34,321 nucleotides of DNA from Oscillochloris sp. (GCA_012032775.1 JAAUQO010000048.1:1-34321); one strand, 5' to 3'. Positions 18,223 to 27,862 are shown, numbered from the stretch's first letter. A program made the numbers and translations. The notes: generated by a model not told the origin, from the sequence alone.

Positions 18223-20192
18223 TTACGGAGATAAACCACGCTCGATCACAATCGGCGCAAAACTTACGATAAGGCCGCCGTCCGGCTCAATCGGCTGGCC
18301 GAGTGGGTTGTACGCGGCGCGGAAATCTTGCGGCAGGGCGAGCGTTTGCTCGCTGCTGTCATTCGTCCAGTATATTTCGTAGATTTTGTCGTTCGCGCGG
18401 AATGCGTAGCCTTCATACACATCACTGCTGAGCACCCCTATAAACTCGGCGTCCGAAAGTAATTTGCGTAGGAAAAGGAACGCTTCGAACGCGGGCCGAG
18501 GCTGTTGATTGGCATCGAGTAGCCCGCCGTCTTGCCAACCGGGGCCGTTCAGGGTATACCACATCGCTGCGTTCAGCCCTGAGCGATGCTGCGGGTGTAC
18601 ATGCGCAGCACATAGTTGGCCTGATCTTCATAGAAACCGTTCGGCCCACAGCTGGGATCGGCGTTACGGCAGAGCAGACCGCCCTCGTTCATGACAATTG
18701 GTTTGACGTAGCCGTAGGCAGCCAGGGTTGAGCGCACAAAATCGAGTTTGCCGAGCAATGCGCCGCCGCGATGGCTCCAGGGCGGGAACAAAACATCCCA
18801 ATCCAACTCCACATCGCCCCAGTACATATAGGCGTGGTACGCGGCAATGTCGAAGTGTTCGCCGCCGCCGGCCTGCAAAATACCCTCCAGGAACTTCGCC
18901 GGCAGGCAATCTTTGCCCCGTGGCGGTTGCGCCGGATCACAGTCGAGCAACAGCCCGCCCAGCACCACCTGCGCTTGCGGGTCGGCCGCTTTGATCGCCG
19001 GGTATACCGCAGCCAGCATCGCGGCATAACGCCCCCCGCCATAGTACGGGTCTTTGGCGTCGCCCCAGCAGCCGAATGCCGAATTCACGCCCACCAGGCC
19101 TGGATCGACATCGGGTTCGTTGCCGAATTCCCAGTATTTCACGTTGTAGGGCGGTTGGCTGTAGCGCGCCACCAGTTCGCCGACGAATGCGGCAAATGCC
19201 GGGAGCGCTTCGGCTTTGATCGGCCCGCAAACTTTGTCGGGTACTTGTTGCGCCCACTCGGGCGCTCCCCGAATAATGAGCATTGTCTCGGCGCCGGACG
19301 CACTGATAGTCGCCAATTCCTGTTCGACAGTCGCCAGGGCCTCCCAATTACGTTCACCGGGCTGTGGCTCGATCTCCGACCAGAGCACGCCATTATAACG
19401 TACCCAGTTGGGCTGTAATACTTCAAGCTGCGAAGCAATGCCGGCTACACGGCCGCGGTTGATTTCAACTCCGAATACCGACGGCTTCGAAGGCGATTCC
19501 GGCTGAGGAGCGATCTGGGAGCGGATCTCGTTGCCGAGTAGGCCGAGCAGTACCTTGAATTCGTCCGGGTTGTCGGGGTGCCACTCGAAGCGCGCCCGCT
19601 CGAACCATTGGGTCAACCGTAATTCACCGTTCGGGCCTGGTTCCGGCTGTGCCGCCGTCAGCGGTAATCCGAACAGCGCCAGCGAACGCTCGTAGGCATT
19701 CAGGCCGGGGATCTGCAAGCCGTTCGACTCCCAGTAGCTGCGAAATCCCAGCCCCGGCGCCTGGTCGCACACGTTGTGGCGCGTCTCGGCAAACCAGAGG
19801 CAGCCCACCTCTGGGCCTGCCTCGACAAACCCATCCGTCGGATTGCGCCCAAGCTGGGCCAGTCGTTCAGCGCCCATGCGGCCAAGCAACACCTGATACG
19901 CCGGCGGATTCTGCGGGTGTAGTTCCAGCCGGTGGCGCTCGGTCCACTGGATCGTCAGGGTTGTGTTGATGTCGTTGGATTGGTACTGTTCAACCGGGCT
20001 GATTGGATAGCCGAATACGGGCAATCCGCCATTCTGCTGCCAGTACGGTGCAAAGGCACGGTCAAGACAATTGGTGATTGCCGGGATATCGGGAAAGCAG
20101 AGATCTGTGCCCGGGGTGGTCTGAGCTTGCGATACAGCGGGGGAAAATATCGTCAGGATGCTCAAAAGAATGAGTAAGCGCACCATGCGCAT
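18223..20192 (-). pseudogene. Secreted GH-A hydrolase with LGFP-like N-terminal repeats, frameshifted
   Basis: Signal peptide (1-23), then two repeats at about 46-105 and 145-215. These contain FAPYWQQNGGLPVFGYPIS and RSYWESNGLQIPG, and resemble LGFP-type cell-envelope-binding repeats. Next comes a GH-A barrel with acid/base Glu359 (WEFGNEPD) and nucleophile candidate Glu503 (IVMNEGG). The first frame stops at 18573 (after YTRSIAQG) in a CCC run (18577-18579, GGG on the coding strand). One extra base joins it to the second frame (AAMWYTLNGPGWQDGG through IERGLSP), giving a 656-residue enzyme. The total length is then divisible by three, so a single missing base explains the break. It is a paralogue of 16788-18209 with an added binding module. 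Confidence 0.8.
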
Positions 20193-20280
20193 AATGAGTC
20201 TCCATAGATTGCAGTACGATCACAGAGAGTATAGCCGATCTTGGCTAGGGCCTCCGTAGGGCATAAGTACTCTCATTGCG

Positions 20281-20301
20281 GTATCCTGTATCCTGTATTC
20301 T
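20281..20301. repeat. Three 7-bp tandem units upstream of kynU
   Basis: GTATCCT, GTATCCT and GTATTCT follow one another, ending ten bases before the AAAGGAG ribosome binding site of kynureninase. They may be a chance run or part of a regulator or leader site. Confidence 0.4.
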
Positions 20302-20325
20302 CGCGATAAACGCAAAGGAGCGCCG

Positions 20326-21594
20326 ATGAGTATCCCGACCACTGCCGATTATGCTCGTTCGCTCGATGCTCAGGATCCCCTGGCGGCGCTGCGGGCGCAT
20401 TTTGTTCATGCCGATCCGGAGTTGATCTATCTGGACGGAAATTCGCTCGGCCGGCTGCCGCTCGCCGCCACCGCACAGGCCGCAACCCTGGTGCATGAGC
20501 AGTGGGGCAATCGGCTGATTCGTGGCTGGAATGAGGGTTGGTTCGAGGCGCCGGAACGGGTCGGTGCGAAGATCGCTCGTTTGATCGGCGCCGACCCCGA
20601 CGAAGTGATCGTTGCCGACTCGACCTCGGTCAATCTGTTCAAGCTCACTGTGGCTGCTCTGCGTAATCGCGCCGAGCGCAGTCGTATCCTCAGCGATAAT
20701 CTGAACTTCCCATCCGATATGTATGTGTTGCAGGGTGTGATCGATCTGTTGGGCAACCGGCATCGCCTGGAGTTGCTCGAATCATCCGACGCGATTCACG
20801 GCCCCGCCGAAGCGATTACGGCGAGATTGGACGAAGACGTGGCGCTGCTGACACTCTCGCATACGGTTTTTAAAAGCGGCTATGTCTATGATATGGCAGC
20901 GCTGAATGCCGCCGCACACCAGGCCGGTGCCCTGACGCTCTGGGATCTTAGCCATTCGGTCGGTAGTGTGCCGCTCGATCTACGGGCCTCCGGCGCCGAC
21001 CTGGCGGTAGGCTGCTGCTATAAGTATCTCAACGGCGGCCCCGGTGCTCCGGCGTTTCTCTATGTTCGCCGTGGATTGCAGGAGGCGTTGATCAATCCGA
21101 TCGCCGGCTGGATGGGTCAGCGCGATCTGTTTGGCTTTGATTTGCAGTATCGCCCCGCGCCCGGCATCAGGCGTTTTCTCTCCGGCACGCCCTCGGTAGT
21201 CTCGCTCTCGCTGATCGAGCCGGGCGTCGATCTGCTGTTGGCAGCGGGGATGGAGCGGTTGCGGGCCAAATCCGTGCAGCAAAGCGAATATTTGATCGCG
21301 CTCTGGGAACAGTTGCTTGCGCCGCTCGGCTTTACGCTTAACTCACCGCGCGATCCGGCCCAACGCGGTTCGCATGTCTCGCTCGGCCATCAGTTCGGCC
21401 TGGGGATCGATCTGGCCTTGATCCGCGAGTTCAAGGTGCTGCCGGACTTCCGCCCGCCGGATAATTTGCGCCTGGGGATCGCGCCGATCTACAACAGTTT
21501 CGGCGAAATCCATCAGGCGGTGACGGCGCTGCAACGGATCGTCGCCGAGGAACGCTATGCGCCGTATATGCACGAAGCCCCTGTGGTAACGTAG
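20326..21594 (+). CDS. kynU: Kynureninase
   Basis: A 422-residue PLP fold type I enzyme of the expected length. YLDGNSLGRLP (35-45), the PLP-binding lysine Lys233 in CCYKYLNGGPGAPAF, Asp207 in WDLSHSVG, and GWMGQ with FLSGTPSVVSL are all kynureninase signatures. It hydrolyses kynurenine or 3-hydroxykynurenine to anthranilate or 3-hydroxyanthranilate plus alanine in tryptophan degradation. AAAGGAG lies seven bases before ATG 20326. No other tryptophan-degradation gene is nearby, so partners must be elsewhere. It is divergent from the GH-A gene and convergent with the GT-C gene. Confidence 0.93.
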   Translation: MSIPTTADYARSLDAQDPLAALRAHFVHADPELIYLDGNSLGRLPLAATAQAATLVHEQWGNRLIRGWNEGWFEAPERVGAKIARLIGADPDEVIVADSTSVNLFKLTVAALRNRAERSRILSDNLNFPSDMYVLQGVIDLLGNRHRLELLESSDAIHGPAEAITARLDEDVALLTLSHTVFKSGYVYDMAALNAAAHQAGALTLWDLSHSVGSVPLDLRASGADLAVGCCYKYLNGGPGAPAFLYVRRGLQEALINPIAGWMGQRDLFGFDLQYRPAPGIRRFLSGTPSVVSLSLIEPGVDLLLAAGMERLRAKSVQQSEYLIALWEQLLAPLGFTLNSPRDPAQRGSHVSLGHQFGLGIDLALIREFKVLPDFRPPDNLRLGIAPIYNSFGEIHQAVTALQRIVAEERYAPYMHEAPVVT

Positions 21595-21614
21595 ATCCAT
21601 GCGGAATGGACTGA

Positions 21615-23084
21615 TTATCGGCAGCGGTAGATGATCAGGCGGCTGGTGGGGCCGGGGCCGGAATGCCTAAACACTTCACGGCACTGCTCCGGTGCTGCGC
21701 TGATCGCCGTCAGTGGTAGCTCCGGTTCCTGAACCACCACCAGCGCCGGTTGGTAGTGTGTGATCGCATAGCGCGCCGAGTCGCGGTAGCCGCCCGCCAC
21801 ACTGTAGTGCTCCGAGATGTCGGGGTTGATCAGGCCCGCGAAATCCACCATCGGGCGCCGGCTGTAATAGCCGATGATGCCGACTTCCAGCGCGCCGACC
21901 GATTCGTCGTGGGCGGTGTTGGCGGCGAGCCACGTGCCCACGGCGCGATATGGTTCCAGCCGCTGGTCGGGTCGCTGATACAGGTAGCCCAGGCTTGCGG
22001 CTTCGCCGCTCAGGATCACGGCGAGCAGCAGCGCCGCAACTACCGGTGCGAGCCGGGGTGTGAAGCGTGCCACGAAGCCGAAAACGGCATCCAGCCCGAC
22101 TCCGGCCGCAATCAGCAGTGCCGTCAGTGGGGCGGTGTAATACCAGAAGTAGCCGGGTACGTCCAGCAACATATAGGCGACACCGTATAACATACCCCAG
22201 CCGATCGGCAAGAGCCAGACCGGCCGGCGGATGGTCGCGAGCAGACCTGCCAGGGCCAGCAGGAACATCGGCCGGTAGAGCGGCAACGACCAGACGCCGC
22301 CGAGGTAGTCGATCAGGCCGCCCAGAAACGGCCTGCTGGCGGCAATCAGGCTCTGGCGTTGCTTGACATCCAGCGTAATGGGAAACGGCGAGCCGAAGTA
22401 GCTCCAGGCGAAGATCAGCCACGCTATGACGATCAGCAGGTAGACGGCGGCGGCGTCCCAGGGTAAGTGGCGCAACAAGCTGTTCAGGTTGCGCCGGCCG
22501 GGCGGTAACAAATTCCAGGCAGTTGTGACAATGAATATGCCGGCGCACAAGCCGGCCAGGGCGCCGTCGGCGCGCACCAGGGTTGCCACGGCGAGCAATC
22601 CGGCGGCTGTTTTGGGGCGGTGGGCCGCAACAGCAACAAACCCCCACAGCACCAGCGCCTGGTAGAGGCCGGTCTCGCCGCCGAGTGCGCCGATCCAGAG
22701 CGGGTAGCAGAGATAGATCAGGCCGGCGCCGGTGCCGGCGAGCGGTCGTTCCCAGATCCGGCCCAGTTGGAACAGCGCCAACCCGCCGCCGGCATATCCG
22801 AGGTAGGAAAGCAGATTGCCGACCAGAGGCAGATCGAACCCGACGAGCGCCGCAGGAGTTAGAAGGAGCGCGTATAACGGCGCGGTTGTGCTGAGAATGC
22901 GTTCGCCGGGATTGTAGACAAACCCCTGGCCGGCGGCGAGGTTGGCGGCATAACGGAACGTAATATAACTATCATCGAAGCCGTGGTTGCGAAACAGCAC
23001 GAACAGACTCAGCCCGCCGATCAGCGCTACGAGAAGCGCGAACAGGTTCAGGCGATCATGGCGCAGTGGGGATTGGTTGCTCAC
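21615..23084 (-). CDS. GT-C fold membrane glycosyltransferase-like protein (arabinosyl/mannosyl-transferase type)
   Basis: A 489-residue protein (GTG start) with about ten to twelve helices. The first loop reads GFDDSYITFRYAANLAAGQG with Asp37-Asp38, followed by YNPGERILSTTAPLYALLL. This is the form seen in GT-C proteins of surface glycan pathways, including arabinofuranosyltransferase-like families. It should move a sugar from a polyprenyl-phosphate donor at the outer membrane face. The C-terminal part is soluble and ends in a conserved-looking RLIIYRCR. It ends 20 bases from the kynU stop and is convergent with it. The ribosome binding site before GTG is weak. Confidence 0.72.
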   Translation of the reverse strand: MSNQSPLRHDRLNLFALLVALIGGLSLFVLFRNHGFDDSYITFRYAANLAAGQGFVYNPGERILSTTAPLYALLLTPAALVGFDLPLVGNLLSYLGYAGGGLALFQLGRIWERPLAGTGAGLIYLCYPLWIGALGGETGLYQALVLWGFVAVAAHRPKTAAGLLAVATLVRADGALAGLCAGIFIVTTAWNLLPPGRRNLNSLLRHLPWDAAAVYLLIVIAWLIFAWSYFGSPFPITLDVKQRQSLIAASRPFLGGLIDYLGGVWSLPLYRPMFLLALAGLLATIRRPVWLLPIGWGMLYGVAYMLLDVPGYFWYYTAPLTALLIAAGVGLDAVFGFVARFTPRLAPVVAALLLAVILSGEAASLGYLYQRPDQRLEPYRAVGTWLAANTAHDESVGALEVGIIGYYSRRPMVDFAGLINPDISEHYSVAGGYRDSARYAITHYQPALVVVQEPELPLTAISAAPEQCREVFRHSGPGPTSRLIIYRCR

Positions 23085-23186
23085 AGAATTGCTCGACGGC
23101 TGAGGCGCAAGATGTTGCGCCCTTGTGGTGGCCGGTATTGCCGGCTGATCCGGTACGGCACAATGCTGCGCCCGGCGATCGGCCGC

Positions 23187-23897
23187 CTACTCAGCGCGTT
23201 TGAGATACTCGATCACGCCGGCCTGGCCGAGTTTGCGCTCCAGTTCGAGCACTTGATCGAGCCAGGGCCGATATGGGTGCGGCATGGTCAACATGCGCTG
23301 GGCGGCCCGGCTGCATCCCAGCCATTGCAGATGATGGTAGGCCACCCATTCGGCGAAGCCCTCGCGCAGGCCCTCACTATGCAAAAGTGGGCAGCGCTCG
23401 CCCTGCCAGGCATGGGCGTACTCGTGGGCGACAGTGGTGCGAAAGATCAGCCGCGGTAGCCCGTAGAGCATATAGATTGTCCGCAGATGCCCGCGCCGCT
23501 GGTACAGGCCGAGGGTATGCTGGCCGGGAGGCGGTGGTACGCCGCCGTCACCGCGAATTGCGTCAAGCGTCGGTGCATCGACCATACGAAAGGCGACGCC
23601 GACGTTGAGCGTGAGCTCGAACTGCGCCACAATCCCCGCGACCGTCTCGTCGAAGATCTGTCGCGCCAGGGCCGGGTCGTAAACCGCCGTCGCATGACAG
23701 ACGGCGCACTGCCGCCGTCCGTCGTGTAAACTCCAATGTTGATCGCCGAGTGGTGCACCGCAACTTGCACAGCGCGGCCGGGTGGCGATACACGCCGGGC
23801 AGTAGCGCTCGTCGCGGTCGAGTAAGGTATAGTAGCCGCTGCTGAGTACGCCGCCGCAACTTGCACATTGGTCGATGCCGAAACGTCGAAGAGCCAT
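23187..23897 (-). CDS. DA1-like zinc-ribbon metallopeptidase
   Basis: A 236-residue protein. Four CxxC pairs (C11/C14, C33/C36, C43/C46, C64/C67) form a LIM-like zinc region in the first 70 residues. They are followed by TVAHEYAHAWQ with the HExxH zinc-peptidase motif (His158, Glu159, His162) and a third ligand candidate Glu183 in GFAEWVAY. The order LIM-type ribbons then HExxH peptidase matches DA1/DUF3633-type proteins known mainly from plants and some bacteria. The substrate is unknown. It is divergent from the alpha/beta hydrolase, with a 16-base palindrome between them. Confidence 0.72.
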   Translation of the reverse strand: MALRRFGIDQCASCGGVLSSGYYTLLDRDERYCPACIATRPRCASCGAPLGDQHWSLHDGRRQCAVCHATAVYDPALARQIFDETVAGIVAQFELTLNVGVAFRMVDAPTLDAIRGDGGVPPPPGQHTLGLYQRRGHLRTIYMLYGLPRLIFRTTVAHEYAHAWQGERCPLLHSEGLREGFAEWVAYHHLQWLGCSRAAQRMLTMPHPYRPWLDQVLELERKLGQAGVIEYLKRAE

Positions 23898-23937
23898 AGC
23901 TATGTGTGAATAAAAGAAATCTCGCTATCAAAAACCC

Positions 23938-23953
23938 ATGAGCGTACGCTCAT
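23938..23953. promoter_or_regulatory. Perfect 16-bp palindrome, candidate operator
   Basis: ATGAGCGTACGCTCAT is its own reverse complement and lies in the divergent space between the DA1-like peptidase and the alpha/beta hydrolase. Palindromes of this length between divergent genes are often binding sites for dimeric repressors. No repressor gene is adjacent. Confidence 0.5.
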
Positions 23954-24058
23954 TGCAGTATAAAGCAAGCTGTCACAAAGGTAAATTACAGGACGAATGC
24001 TGTCGGAGCGTCTGCGGCAGCGTGGCGTGCTTCCGCGTAACTTCGTGAGACGTGTGTA

Positions 24059-24086
24059 TCGTTGCGACGGCTCGTCGCCGCAACGA
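24059..24086 (+). other. Hairpin in the hydrolase leader
   Basis: TCGTTGCG and CGCAACGA form an eight-base-pair stem ending 18 bases before ATG 24105. A second inner pairing (GCGACG/CGTCGC) is possible. It could limit or regulate translation or be a chance palindrome. Confidence 0.4.
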
Positions 24087-24104
24087 CCCGCAAAGGGGAT
24101 AGGA

Positions 24105-25265
24105 ATGCGCTCGGTTGAAAAATACGTTGGTCCATTACGATTGGTGTGGGCGGCCGGCTTTGGTGCATTGAGTTTGCTGGCGATCTTCGCGGCGCCGACT
24201 TCGCAACTCTGGCAGGTTGCGGTCGGTGTAACCGGCTGGGGTCATATGCTGGCTCCGGTTGCCCTGCTGCCGTTGCTGCCGGGCTGGCGGCTAAGTAAGC
24301 CCGGCCGAAGCGGAGCGGTGCTGGGCCTGGGCGCTGCGCTGCTTTTCCTGAGTCCGCTGATTCGGGCCTTGCCGATTGATGCTGCGCTGCCGGCCCAACT
24401 GAGTAGTGCCTTCGGCGAGCCGGCGCGCCCGCCGGCGCGCCCGGGGCCAATTGTGGCGGCCGATCTTTTTCGCGGCGTCGCTCGCCCCCAGATCGGGCCG
24501 CAGACCTTGAGCTATTCCGCCGCCGACGGCAGCGAACTGCTGCTCGACCTGTATCCGGCGCAAACCGCAGGCCCGGCGCCCCTGGTAGTGATGATCCACG
24601 GCGGCGCCTGGGAGGGCGGCTCGCGCGACGATCTGCCGGCGCTCAACCATTACCTGGCCGGGCGCGGCTATAGCGTGGCGGCGATCAGTTATCGGTTCGC
24701 GCCGCAACATCCATTTCCGGCCGCCAGCGCCGATGTCGATGCGGCGATCGCGTTTCTGCGCGCCAATGCCGCCGAACTCGCGATCGACCCGAGCCGGATT
24801 GTGTTGATCGGCCGTTCGGCCGGCGGCCACCTGGCTTTACTCAGCGCCTATCGCCACAATGATCCGGCGGTGCGGGGCGTGGTTTCGTTCTACGGCCCGA
24901 CCGATCTGCACTACGGGTATGCCAATCCGCGCAATCCGCTGGTGATCGAAACACGGCGGATTCTGGAAGGATTCATCGCCGGGACACCGGAGACCGCCGC
25001 CGAACAGTATTCCGCCGCCTCGCCGATCAGCTATGTCGGGCCACAAACCCCGCCGACACTATTACTCCACGGCCGGCGCGACGAGTTGGTCTGGTTTGCC
25101 GACAGCGAGCGCCTGGCCGAACGCCTGGCCGCCGCCGGGCGTCCTCACCTGCTGGTCGATCTGCCCTGGGCCACTCATGCAATGGACTTTAACTTCGACG
25201 GTCCCGACGGCCAGATCAGCACCTATGCGATCGAATATTTTCTGAATGCGGTGATGGATCACTAA
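24105..25265 (+). CDS. Membrane-anchored alpha/beta hydrolase (HSL/esterase-like)
   Basis: A 386-residue protein with about three hydrophobic helices in residues 10-95 and a C-terminal alpha/beta hydrolase domain. HGGAW (165-169) is the oxyanion-hole motif of the hormone-sensitive-lipase/BD-FAE-type group. The nucleophile is Ser238 in GRSAGG, with acid Asp326 (HGRRDELV) and base His358 (ATHAMDF). It likely cleaves carboxylic esters at the membrane. ATG 24105 is chosen because AGGGGATAGGA lies immediately before it; the open frame from 23997 has no such signal. The natural substrate is unknown. Confidence 0.82.
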   Translation: MRSVEKYVGPLRLVWAAGFGALSLLAIFAAPTSQLWQVAVGVTGWGHMLAPVALLPLLPGWRLSKPGRSGAVLGLGAALLFLSPLIRALPIDAALPAQLSSAFGEPARPPARPGPIVAADLFRGVARPQIGPQTLSYSAADGSELLLDLYPAQTAGPAPLVVMIHGGAWEGGSRDDLPALNHYLAGRGYSVAAISYRFAPQHPFPAASADVDAAIAFLRANAAELAIDPSRIVLIGRSAGGHLALLSAYRHNDPAVRGVVSFYGPTDLHYGYANPRNPLVIETRRILEGFIAGTPETAAEQYSAASPISYVGPQTPPTLLLHGRRDELVWFADSERLAERLAAAGRPHLLVDLPWATHAMDFNFDGPDGQISTYAIEYFLNAVMDH

Positions 25266-26378
25266 TCACCCGAAAAACTTGCGCACCTGCGCTGCCACAT
25301 ATTCAACTTCATCACGGCGCAATTCGGGGTAGAGCGGCAGCGATAACAGGCGTTGAGCGGCCCGTTCGGTATGCGGCAGATCGCCGCTGCGCCCGCCGAG
25401 ATCGGCGTAGGCCGGTTGCAAATGGGCCGGCAGCGGATAATGGATATCGCAGCCGACGCCATGATCGAGCAGGTGTGTTCGCAGCGAATCGCGCGCAGCG
25501 CACTCGATCACGAACAGGTGATAGACATGGCCCGGCTCATCGATCGGCAGTGTGATCGGCAGATCGGCGAGCAATTCACGATACCAGCCGGCCCGCGCGC
25601 GACGGGCGGCATTCCAGACCTCAAGGCGCCGCAACTTAACGCGCAGCGCGGCGGCCTGGATCTCGTCGAGGCGCGAATTGCGCCCACCGTCCTCAATGGT
25701 TACATATTTCTCGCCCCAGCCATAAAAGCGCAACCGGCGCAGGCGCGCCGCCAGATCTTCGTTGGCGGCACTAAGGGCGCCGGCATCGCCCAGAGCGCCG
25801 AGATTTTTGGAAGGGTAAAAGCTGAACGCCGCCAACGCACCCCACGAGCCGGTTCGTCGCTGGTGATCACCGTCGCGGCACCAGGCGCCGTGGGCCTGTG
25901 CGGCATCCTCGATCAACGGCAGATTGTGGGCGGACGCAATTGCTGCAATGGCGGGCATGGCAGCCGGTCGGCCATAAAGATGCACCGGCATAATCGCCCT
26001 GGTGTGCGGCGTGATCGCCGCTTCCAGCAGCGCCGGATCGAGGTTGTGGGTAGCAGGATCGATATCGACGAACAGCGGCCGTGCGCCGGCCTGCCGGATC
26101 GCCGCCGCCTGATACATACAGGCATTCGCCACTGTGATCACATCATCGCCGGGGCCGACATCAAGCGCCCGCAGCGCCAGGTAGAGCGCCTCGGCGCCGC
26201 TGGCGACGCCGACACAGGCGGTTGCGCCGCAATACGCTGCGAATTCAGTTTCAAAGGCGCGAACCTCGCTGCCGAGCACGTACCAACCGCCACTTGCTAC
26301 CCGCACCAGTGCATCGGCCAACTCTGCGCCGAGATCCGCCGCCTGTCGGGCCAGATCACCGAAGGCCACGTGACTCAT
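25266..26378 (-). CDS. DegT/DnrJ/EryC1/StrS family aminotransferase
   Basis: A 370-residue PLP enzyme. The order is GSEVRAFETEFAAYCG, GVASGAEALYLALRAL, VHLYGRPAAM, LIEDAAQAHGA (158-159 Glu-Asp), and the lysine motif SFYPSKNLGALGDAG with Lys191. This is typical of sugar-nucleotide aminotransferases that convert keto-sugars to amino sugars for surface glycans or natural products. ATG 26378 is preferred because GGAG lies eight bases before it; the longer frame to 26486 has an atypical Cys/Arg-rich N-terminus. No dehydratase is adjacent, so its partners are elsewhere. Confidence 0.87.
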   Translation of the reverse strand: MSHVAFGDLARQAADLGAELADALVRVASGGWYVLGSEVRAFETEFAAYCGATACVGVASGAEALYLALRALDVGPGDDVITVANACMYQAAAIRQAGARPLFVDIDPATHNLDPALLEAAITPHTRAIMPVHLYGRPAAMPAIAAIASAHNLPLIEDAAQAHGAWCRDGDHQRRTGSWGALAAFSFYPSKNLGALGDAGALSAANEDLAARLRRLRFYGWGEKYVTIEDGGRNSRLDEIQAAALRVKLRRLEVWNAARRARAGWYRELLADLPITLPIDEPGHVYHLFVIECAARDSLRTHLLDHGVGCDIHYPLPAHLQPAYADLGGRSGDLPHTERAAQRLLSLPLYPELRRDEVEYVAAQVRKFFG

Positions 26379-26422
26379 GCTGTGTACTCCGTACTTGATG
26401 GCATCCATACCATAAGGGCGAC

Positions 26423-26563
26423 ACATTCGCCGGCCGATCCCAGCCCGGCGCGCTTCATCACAGCCGCATGCCTGGTAACGGCTCAATGGCGAATGTCACG
26501 CTGAGCGCAGGCAAAGCATCCCCGCCGGGATTCCGCACCGGCGCGCGGAATGACCATCATTCC
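26423..26563. other. Intergenic inverted repeats between aminotransferase and phospholipase D genes
   Basis: The 241-base gap (26379-26619) contains several inverted repeats. ACATTCGCC/GGCGAATGT lies near 26424-26498. ATTCCGC/GCGGAAT (26530-26551) and GGAATGA/TCATTCC (26547-26563) share bases and cannot both form. No T-tract follows on the minus strand, so a classic terminator is not supported. They may be folded mRNA or repeat remnants. Confidence 0.45.
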
Positions 26564-26619
26564 ATATGGCACCACTACTGCATGCTTCGCCTCTGCGGCT
26601 ACGCTTCAGAACCGATAGC

Positions 26620-27840
26620 TCATAATAGCGGCCATAACGGCGCCAGAATCAGTTCACCGGCGCGGGCCAGCCAGGGCCGGCGCGCCCACTTTTCGGGCAT
26701 AATCTCAAACGCATTTGTCAGATCGCACTCAAAAATCTCATCCATCACGCGGGCCAGATCCGTGTTGAAGATCTCGATATTGATCTCGAAATTCCCCAGC
26801 AGGCTAAGCCGATCGATATTGGCTGTCCCGATGGTTGACCAGATCCCGTCGATAGTAGCCGATTTAGCGTGGATCATCGAGTTTTGGTAGGCGAAAATGC
26901 GTACGCCCTGGCGCAAACAGCGGCTGAAATTGTGCCGCGCCAGCCAATCAGCCAGCACATGATTGCTGTCCCAGGGTACCAGCACGCGCACATCGACACC
27001 GCGGCGCGCGGCCCGCTCCAAGGCCCGCAGAATCGCTTCGTCGGGGATGAAATAGGCCGAAGTGATGTAGATATGGTGTTGTGCCTGTTCGATCGCCTCG
27101 ATATAAATCGAGCGGATCGGAAAGATCAATTGGTGCGGATCGTTCCGGTAGGCCCGCAATTCGGCCGACCAGGAACGAATCGGCGTCGGCAGGCGCGGCA
27201 GATTGCGGCTACGATTGGCGTTCCAGAAATCGGTGAATGAGAAGACCAGATCATCGACTTCGGTGCCTTCGAGCCGCATATGGGTGTCGCGCCAACTGGT
27301 GCGGTACAGTTCACCGATATTATAGCCGCCGACAAAGCCGATCCGATTGTCCACAACCAGGATCTTGCGATGATCGCGACCCCAGCGCCGCAGATCCAGA
27401 GCATGCCAGGGTTTGCGCCAGGCCCGAAAGCGCAGCACATGCATGGTGTTGGGGAAGCTAAAGAACCGGCGCGGCACCACCAGATTGGCGAAGCTGTCGT
27501 AGATGACATACACTGCGACGCCTTCCTCGGCTTTGCGCGCCAAAAGATCCTTGAAGCGCCGGCCGAGTTCGTCAGCCTTCCAGATATACGACTCGATGAA
27601 TATTGTTTTCTCGGCCGACTCGATCGCCGCCAGCATATCGGCGAAGAGATGGGTGCCCTCGGTGTACACCTGCACCTGGGTATGATGGACGAGGATTTCG
27701 GGGATCTCACATGTCGGGAATGCGGTAGCCTGCGTGTTAGGCTTGCTCAGGCGCGCATGCACCATCAGCACCAGCAGTGCGAACAACTGCAATGCGAACA
27801 TTCCGCCGATTACAAGCAGTATCAGGTTCCAGAGCGACAT
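26620..27840 (-). CDS. Cardiolipin synthase/phospholipase D family protein
   Basis: A 406-residue protein with an N-terminal membrane helix (residues 5-27) and two HKD motifs. The first is HRKILVVD (His157, Lys159, Asp164) and the second is IHAKSATID (His324, Lys326, Asp331), each followed by the usual GG/GTAN turns. It would transfer phosphatidyl groups, condensing phosphatidylglycerol or similar phospholipids into cardiolipin in the inner membrane. ATG 27840 has AGG four bases upstream and begins the membrane helix; the longer frame to 27954 is basic and has no support. Another phospholipase D activity is possible. Confidence 0.87.
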   Translation of the reverse strand: MSLWNLILLVIGGMFALQLFALLVLMVHARLSKPNTQATAFPTCEIPEILVHHTQVQVYTEGTHLFADMLAAIESAEKTIFIESYIWKADELGRRFKDLLARKAEEGVAVYVIYDSFANLVVPRRFFSFPNTMHVLRFRAWRKPWHALDLRRWGRDHRKILVVDNRIGFVGGYNIGELYRTSWRDTHMRLEGTEVDDLVFSFTDFWNANRSRNLPRLPTPIRSWSAELRAYRNDPHQLIFPIRSIYIEAIEQAQHHIYITSAYFIPDEAILRALERAARRGVDVRVLVPWDSNHVLADWLARHNFSRCLRQGVRIFAYQNSMIHAKSATIDGIWSTIGTANIDRLSLLGNFEINIEIFNTDLARVMDEIFECDLTNAFEIMPEKWARRPWLARAGELILAPLWPLL

Positions 27841-27862
27841 ACCTACTTGCTTGTGTGATCGG

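Noticed and set aside
18771..19418. A 215-codon frame antisense to the GH-A hydrolase
   Set aside because: It mirrors a strongly supported catalytic domain on the other strand and has Arg/His-rich low-quality composition.
25353..26504. A 383-codon + strand frame opposite the aminotransferase
   Set aside because: The minus strand has a complete PLP enzyme with its catalytic lysine; the + frame has no recognisable domain.
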